Position numbers and translations under genes: made by a program. From assembly GCF_016906305.1 (NCBI RefSeq), contig NZ_JADDOL010000014.1, positions 46,508 to 110,507 on the forward strand: a stretch of DNA of 64,000 nt, in the 5' to 3' direction. Under the pieces are notes generated by a model that saw nothing but the letters and a program-made list of their open reading frames with translations, did not search any database and was not told the origin of the DNA. How positions within the stretch are numbered: the first letter of the stretch is position 1; each line of letters starts with the position of its first letter. Below, piece after piece: positions 59,601 through 64,000 of the stretch. Source of the DNA: Alloalcanivorax marinus (GTDB lineage: Bacteria; Pseudomonadota; Gammaproteobacteria; Pseudomonadales; Alcanivoracaceae).

Positions 59601-60627
59601 AAGCCCCGCCATTCACTGGCTCGACGATCATCTGCTGCTGCTCGACCAGCGCCGCCTGCCCGCCCACACCGAGTGGCTGGACGTGCGTGACGCCGCCGGC
59701 GCCGCCGACGCCATTCGCCAGATGGCGGTGCGCGGCGCGCCGGCCATCGGCATCACCGCCGCCTATGGCCTGGCCCTGGAAGCGTTGCGACTGGGCCCCG
59801 GCGCCAGCGCCGCGCGGCTGGCGCCGGCGTTGGAAGTCCTGGCCGCCAGCCGGCCCACGGCGGTGAACCTGTTCTGGGCCCTGGACCGGCTGCGCGCCCG
59901 CTTCGACGGCGAGCCCGGCGCCGCCCTGGGCAAACGGCTGGTGCGCGAGGCGGAACGCATCCACCAGGACGACCAGGCCGCCAACCAGCGCCTCGGCGAA
60001 CTGGGCGCCGCCCTGCTGCCGCCCAACGCCTCCCTTTATACCCACTGCAACACCGGCGCCCTGGCCACCGGTGGCCACGGCACCGCCCTGGGCATCGTGC
60101 GCTCCGCCTGGCGCAACGGCCACCTGAAGGCGGTGTTCGCCGGCGAAACCCGGCCCTGGCTGCAGGGCGCCCGCCTGACCGCCTGGGAACTGATGCAGGA
60201 AAACATTCCGGTGACCCTGGTGGCGGACAGCGCCGCCGGCCTGCTGATGGCCCGCGGCCAGGTGGACGCGGTGGTGGTGGGTGCCGACCGCATCGCCGCC
60301 AACGGCGACACCGCCAACAAGATCGGCACCTACAATCTCGCGGTGCTGGCCCGGCATCATCGCCTGCCGTTCATCGTGGCGGCGCCGGATTCCACCCTGG
60401 ACCCGGCCATGGAAAACGGCGCCGGCATCGTGATCGAGGAACGGGACCCGGACGAGGTGCGCCGCTTTGGCGGCACCGCCATGGCGCCGGACGGCTGCCC
60501 GGTCTACAACCCGGCCTTCGACGTGACCCCGGCGGAACTGATCACCGCCATCGTCACCGAGAGCGGCGTGATCCGGTCCCCGGACCGGCAGGCCCTGGCC
60601 GACCATTTCGCGCGGAGACCGTCATGA
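59590..60627 (+). CDS. mtnA: S-methyl-5-thioribose-1-phosphate isomerase
   Basis: 345 residues of the eIF2B-like family. RGAPAIG (48-54), the catalytic Cys in THCNTGALATGG (Cys153) and the catalytic Asp in VVGADRIAANGD (D233) are all present. It converts 5-methylthioribose 1-phosphate to methylthioribulose 1-phosphate, the first of four steps encoded here. It overlaps the membrane-protein gene upstream and mtnB downstream (4 nt). Confidence 0.94.
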   Translation: MPIESPAIHWLDDHLLLLDQRRLPAHTEWLDVRDAAGAADAIRQMAVRGAPAIGITAAYGLALEALRLGPGASAARLAPALEVLAASRPTAVNLFWALDRLRARFDGEPGAALGKRLVREAERIHQDDQAANQRLGELGAALLPPNASLYTHCNTGALATGGHGTALGIVRSAWRNGHLKAVFAGETRPWLQGARLTAWELMQENIPVTLVADSAAGLLMARGQVDAVVVGADRIAANGDTANKIGTYNLAVLARHHRLPFIVAAPDSTLDPAMENGAGIVIEERDPDEVRRFGGTAMAPDGCPVYNPAFDVTPAELITAIVTESGVIRSPDRQALADHFARRPS

Positions 60628-61253
60628 CCGAACGCCCCTACTCCACCAGCGCCTACCGGGAGGCGGCCCGCACCCTGGCCGCCACCGGCCGCCGGCTCTA
60701 TCAGCACGGCTGGTCGCCGGCCACCAGCAGCAATTACTCCCTGCGCCTGAACGCCGGCCACGCGGCGATCACCCGCTCCGGCCGCGACAAGGGCCTGCTG
60801 CAGGAAACCGACATCATGGTGGTGGACCTGGACGGCCGCCCGGTGGGCGACGGCAAGCCGTCGGCGGAGACCCTGCTGCACACCGGCCTGTACCGCCGCG
60901 ACCCGGCCATCGGCGCGGTGCTGCACACCCACAGCCACGCCGCCACCGTGCTGACCATGCACTGGCCCGCCGACCACCTGACCCTGGAAGGCTATGAGCT
61001 GCTCAAGGCCCTGGACGGTGTGCAAACCCACGACACCCGGCTTACCATTCCGGTGTTCGACAACAGCCAGGACATCGCCGCCCTGGCCGCGGACGTGGAC
61101 CGCCAGCTGGACGCCGGGCACATCACCCACGCCTATCTGATCCGTGGCCACGGCCTTTACACCTGGGCGGCGGACATGACCGCCTGTTACCGGCAGCTGG
61201 AAGCCCTGGAAACCCTGCTGGCGGTGGAGCTGGACCGCCGCCGGCTGGGCTGA
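60624..61253 (+). CDS. mtnB: Methylthioribulose-1-phosphate dehydratase
   Basis: 209 residues of the class II aldolase/adducin fold. The zinc ligands are in GAVLHTHSHA (H101, H103) and a later His near HITHAYLIRGHGLYTW. It removes water from methylthioribulose 1-phosphate to give the diketo intermediate. Start overlaps the mtnA stop (ATGA). Confidence 0.93.
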   Translation: MTERPYSTSAYREAARTLAATGRRLYQHGWSPATSSNYSLRLNAGHAAITRSGRDKGLLQETDIMVVDLDGRPVGDGKPSAETLLHTGLYRRDPAIGAVLHTHSHAATVLTMHWPADHLTLEGYELLKALDGVQTHDTRLTIPVFDNSQDIAALAADVDRQLDAGHITHAYLIRGHGLYTWAADMTACYRQLEALETLLAVELDRRRLG

Positions 61254-61282
61254 CCCGGACCGCGACCTGAACGAGGACCGCT

Positions 61283-61828
61283 ATGAGCAACCTGAAGATC
61301 TACCGCGACGGCCACCCGGAAAGCCCGGAGATGATCGTCAACGACAAGCTGGCCATGGCCGAGGAACTGAACAAGGTCGGCGTGCGCTACGAGCAATGGG
61401 ACGCCAACGCCGAACTGGCCGACCAGCCCACCCAGGAACAGGTGATCGAAGCCTACAAGGACGACATCGAGCGGCTGATGCGCGAGGAAGGCTACCAGAC
61501 CGTGGACGTGGTCAGCATGACCCCGGACCACCCCCAGAAGGACGCGGCGCGGGTCAAGTTCCTGGACGAGCACCGCCACGGCGAGGACGAGGTACGCTTC
61601 TTCGTGGACGGCCAGGGCCTGTTCACCCTGCACATCGGCGAGCGCGTCTACGAGGTGCTGTGCAGCAAGGGCGACCTGATCTCGGTGCCGGCCAATACCC
61701 CGCACTGGTTCGACATGGGGCCCAACCCGCGCTTCACCGCCATCCGTCTGTTCAACAACCCGGACGGCTGGGTCGCCCACTTCACCGGCGATGACATCGC
61801 CCTGCGCTTCAACCGCCTGGAAAACTGA
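61283..61828 (+). CDS. mtnD: Acireductone dioxygenase
   Basis: A 181-residue cupin with metal ligands H97, H99, E103 (EHRHGEDEVRF) and H141 (NTPHWFD). With Fe(II) it yields the keto acid precursor of methionine; with Ni(II) it makes methylthiopropionate and CO. The bound metal cannot be read from sequence. It lies between mtnB and mtnC. Confidence 0.94.
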   Translation: MSNLKIYRDGHPESPEMIVNDKLAMAEELNKVGVRYEQWDANAELADQPTQEQVIEAYKDDIERLMREEGYQTVDVVSMTPDHPQKDAARVKFLDEHRHGEDEVRFFVDGQGLFTLHIGERVYEVLCSKGDLISVPANTPHWFDMGPNPRFTAIRLFNNPDGWVAHFTGDDIALRFNRLEN

Positions 61829-61836
61829 ACCGGCCG

Positions 61837-62523
61837 ATGACCATCAACGCGATTCTCACCGACATTGAAGGCACCACCAGCAGCATCGCCTTCGTCAAGG
61901 ACGTGCTGTTCCCCTACGCCGACCGGCAGATGGAAGCGTTTCTGGAACGCCACTGGGACGACCCGACGGTGGCCGCCGCCGTGGGCGAGGCCGCCGACCA
62001 GGCCGGCGAAGCGCTGGACACGCCGGCGCGGGCCGCCCGGGTGCTGCGCCGCTGGATCGCCGAGGACCGCAAGATCACGCCGCTGAAAACGCTGCAGGGG
62101 CTGATCTGGCGGGCCGGCTACGAGCAGGGCGATTACCGTGCCCACCTGTACCCGGACAGCGCCCCCCGGCTGCGCCAATGGCACCACGCCGGGCTGCCGC
62201 TGTACGTCTATTCCTCCGGCTCCATCGCCGCCCAGAAGCTGTTCTTCGGCTACTCCGAGGCGGGGGACCTGACGCCGCTGTTCAGTGGTTTCTTCGACAC
62301 CACCAGCGGCGGCAAGAAAGAAGCGGACAGCTACCGCGTGATCCAGAAGGCCATCGGCCAGCCGGCGGAAACCATTCTGTTTTTGTCGGACGTGGAAGCG
62401 GAGCTGGACGCGGCCCGCGCCGCCGGCCTGCGCACGGTGCTGCTGGACCGGGACGGGGTCATCGACGCCAGCGCCCACCCGAAAGTCTCGTCGTTCGATC
62501 AGATCGACCCCACCGCCCTTTAG
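61837..62523 (+). CDS. mtnC: Enolase-phosphatase E1
   Basis: A 228-residue HAD enzyme: motif I is LTDIEGTTSS (Asp9, Glu11), motif II is YVYSSGSIAAQKLFF, and motif IV is FLSDVEAELDAARAAG. It enolises the diketo phosphate and removes the phosphate, giving the substrate of MtnD. It lies 8 nt after mtnD and ends two bases from the convergent rlmG stop. Confidence 0.94.
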   Translation: MTINAILTDIEGTTSSIAFVKDVLFPYADRQMEAFLERHWDDPTVAAAVGEAADQAGEALDTPARAARVLRRWIAEDRKITPLKTLQGLIWRAGYEQGDYRAHLYPDSAPRLRQWHHAGLPLYVYSSGSIAAQKLFFGYSEAGDLTPLFSGFFDTTSGGKKEADSYRVIQKAIGQPAETILFLSDVEAELDAARAAGLRTVLLDRDGVIDASAHPKVSSFDQIDPTAL

Positions 62524-62524
62524 C

Positions 62525-63640
62525 TCAGCCGCCGGCCACGCAACGGTAAATCACGAACTTCTCGTTCCGGGCCAGGATGTCGGCCCGGCCGAACAGTTTC
62601 GCCAGCGGTCGCCGGTACGGCAGATGCCGGTTGGCCACCACCCGCAGCTCGCCGCCGGGCGCCAGATGGCGGTGGGCATGGCGAAACAGGGTGCGCGCCA
62701 CCCGGTCGTCCACCGCATGGCCCCGGTGGAACGGCGGATTGAGCAGAATCCGGTCGAACGCCTCCTCCACCCCGTCCAGCCCGTGCCCGAGATGGAAACG
62801 GTGCCCGTGCTCCGCGCCGAACAGTGCCTCGGCGTTGTGCCGGGCGCTGTCCACCGCCAACGACGACACATCGCAGAAGGTGACCCGCGCGTCCGGATTG
62901 TCCGCCGCCAGGCTCAGTCCCAGCACGCCGTTGCCACAGCCCAGGTCCGCCGCCGGGCCGGTCACGTCCCGGGGCAGATGCTGCAGCAGAAAGCGCGCGC
63001 CGATGTCCAGATGGCGGCGCCCGAACACGCCGGGCCCGGCGCTCAGCGTCCAGCCCCGCGCCGGCAGCGACACCGTGGCCGGCTCCGGCATCGGCGCCAG
63101 CGCCTCGCCCGGGGCGCCGGCCCGGAATACCCGCGCTTTTTTCCAGCCCAGGCCGGCCTTGGTCTCGCCCAGGTAGCGTTCCATCAGCGGCACCAGCTGC
63201 GGCGGCAGGTGCTTGTCCATGCCCGCCGCCAGGATCGGCGTGCCGGCGGGCAGCCAGCCGGCCAGCCAGGCCAGTTGCCCTTCCAATAAGGACAGGCTTT
63301 TGGGCAGACGCAGCAGCACCTGGTGCGGCGCTTCCGGCGGCGTTTGCCAGGGCCACAGCCAATGCGCCGGATCCAGCGGTCGCCGGTTGTCCTCGCCGTT
63401 GGCCAGCGCCGCCCGCCGCGCCACCCAATCGTCGCCGGCGCTCCAGGTCGGGCCCCGTTCGCCGGCGCCCAGCCACAGCGCACCGCACTGGTCGTTGATC
63501 ACCAAAGTGCGCGCGCCCGCCGCTTCCTCATCGAGCAGCCGCAGCAAATAGCGGTCGGCGCCGTCGAAGGCCTGCAGGGTATCGCCGCGCTGGCGGGGCC
63601 AGCGGCGCAGGACCAGGTCACCAAGGCGGGTTTCAGGCAT
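62525..63640 (-). CDS. rlmG: 23S rRNA (guanine-1835-N2)-methyltransferase
   Basis: 371 residues: an inactive N-terminal methyltransferase-like half and a catalytic C-terminal half with the SAM site AADLGCGNGVLGLSLA and the target motif ILLNPPFHRG. The length fits RlmG (about 375); RsmC, with a similar arrangement, is shorter. It methylates G1835 of 23S rRNA; RsmC (G1207 of 16S) is the alternative. Start: ATG 63640 with GGAG 9 nt upstream; ATG 63676 would add 12 residues. Confidence 0.85.
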   Translation of the reverse strand: MPETRLGDLVLRRWPRQRGDTLQAFDGADRYLLRLLDEEAAGARTLVINDQCGALWLGAGERGPTWSAGDDWVARRAALANGEDNRRPLDPAHWLWPWQTPPEAPHQVLLRLPKSLSLLEGQLAWLAGWLPAGTPILAAGMDKHLPPQLVPLMERYLGETKAGLGWKKARVFRAGAPGEALAPMPEPATVSLPARGWTLSAGPGVFGRRHLDIGARFLLQHLPRDVTGPAADLGCGNGVLGLSLAADNPDARVTFCDVSSLAVDSARHNAEALFGAEHGHRFHLGHGLDGVEEAFDRILLNPPFHRGHAVDDRVARTLFRHAHRHLAPGGELRVVANRHLPYRRPLAKLFGRADILARNEKFVIYRCVAGG

Positions 63641-63763
63641 GGCGGGCGTCTCCGGGGCTGTCGAGGGGGCCGGCATTGTGCCCGTTGGGGGGCGGGCTGG
63701 CCAGAATATCGGCAGTTGATTCAAGGTGAGGTTTAAAACGGTGGTATTCTGAAATTTCGCTGC

Positions 63764-63769
63764 TAGAAT
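63764..63769 (+). promoter_or_regulatory. -10 box for tRNA-Pro (TAGAAT)
   Basis: TAGAAT lies 13 nt before the mature tRNA, followed by a GC-rich discriminator (ACGCCGCAC), as is usual for stable-RNA promoters under stringent control. The -35 hexamer is poor. Confidence 0.5.
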
Positions 63770-63781
63770 ACGCCGCACATT

Positions 63782-63858
63782 CGGAGTATAGCTCAGCCTG
63801 GTAGAGCACTACGTTCGGGACGTAGGGGTCGCAGGTTCGAATCCTGCTACTCCGACCA
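63782..63858 (+). tRNA. tRNA-Pro (anticodon CGG)
   Basis: A 77-nt cloverleaf with encoded CCA. The acceptor CGGAGTA pairs with TACTCCG, the D-arm is GCTC...GAGC, and the anticodon stem CTACG/CGTAG encloses TTCGGGA (anticodon CGG). The T-arm is GCAGG-TTCGAAT-CCTGC. It reads CCG, a favoured Pro codon in this GC-rich genome. Confidence 0.97.
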
Positions 63859-63862
63859 AATT

Positions 63863-63899
63863 AAAAAGCCGGCCCTCGCAAGAAGGCCGGCTTTTTTTT
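63863..63899 (+). terminator. Intrinsic terminator after tRNA-Pro
   Basis: GCCGGCC and GGCCGGC around a 10-nt loop, with AAAAA before and TTTTTTTT after. From here to the window end (about 100 nt) I see no gene, only a 12-bp palindrome (GGGAAATTTCCC, 63917-63928). Confidence 0.92.
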
Positions 63900-64000
63900 G
63901 TTCGTCGCTTTTTTGCGGGAAATTTCCCTCCAGCCGGGGGCGCGCCTCAGGGCGCGACGCCCTTCCGGGAACGCCGCGAGTACCCGCAAGCGGGCCCGGC

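Noticed and set aside
63917..63928. GGGAAATTTCCC palindrome near the window end
   Set aside because: It lies outside any recognisable promoter and could be chance; the downstream gene is not visible.

Overview
The window is a stretch of GC-rich chromosome (G+C at most third codon positions) from a gammaproteobacterium. Gene content and order suggest an Oceanospirillales/Pseudomonadales-type organism, most likely Alcanivorax-like. Points in favour are ThrH next to CysB, a GntR-controlled prpB-prpC-acnD-prpF-prpD operon, the tesA/ybbA-ybbP pair, the yciV-yciO-trpS-scpA-scpB-rluB cluster, a P450, a PHA-synthase-like hydrolase and an AGPS-like flavoprotein. The genus is inference; no rRNA gene is present. 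I see no insertion sequence, prophage or CRISPR array. Coding density is high, and many genes abut or overlap.

Layout. 1-1351: start of a CoxE-like VWA protein and its MoxR ATPase. 1477-8916: rsmE, then the leftward cluster yciV-yciO-trpS-scpA-scpB-rluB (tRNA charging, chromosome segregation, 23S modification), with yciB-yciI diverging. 9006-16306: envelope and unknown genes (SH3 protein, putative outer-membrane protein, CaiB-type racemase/transferase, acyltransferase, DUF349, DUF924). 16324-20053: tesA back to back with the ybbA-ybbP ABC exporter. 20059-23648: Bcr-type MFS pump, Na+/H+ antiporter and MerR regulator. 23740-28430: a three-gene operon of AGPS-like flavoprotein, GlpD-like dehydrogenase and atypical FGGY kinase, with a 24-bp palindrome upstream. 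28687-34491: OmpA lipoprotein, MFS transporter, two hotdog thioesterases, PhaC-like hydrolase, periplasmic unknown, and an orphan ParA next to a DnaA-box palindrome. 34865-40954: P450, glutathione reductase, CBS protein, membrane-anchored GltB-like protein, lytic transglycosylase, Rieske protein. 40997-44397: ppsA with its divergent regulator ppsR. 44405-52536: methylcitrate-cycle operon under a GntR repressor. 52728-59600: pabB, thrH, cysB, a cN-I nucleotidase, a histone H1-like protein and small membrane or unknown proteins. 59590-63640: methionine salvage genes mtnA-B-D-C and rlmG. 63782-63858: tRNA-Pro(CGG) with a strong terminator.

How the genes fit together. The prp operon turns propionyl-CoA (from odd-chain acids or branched substrates) into pyruvate and succinate, and PpsA then makes PEP from pyruvate. 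The CaiB/racemase, thioesterases, acyltransferase, PhaC-like hydrolase, P450 and AGPS-like operon all point to lipid and acyl-CoA metabolism. Four copies of a REP-like element (GTAGGAGCG...CGCGAT type) sit at gene ends, and a different nested inverted repeat lies at 30668-30737.

The best leads are the AGPS/GlpD/FGGY operon with its palindrome, the two 12-bp GntR operators exactly 63 bp apart around the prp promoter, a TrpRS carrying a near-canonical [4Fe-4S] cysteine motif, and the orphan ParA beside a perfect DnaA box.
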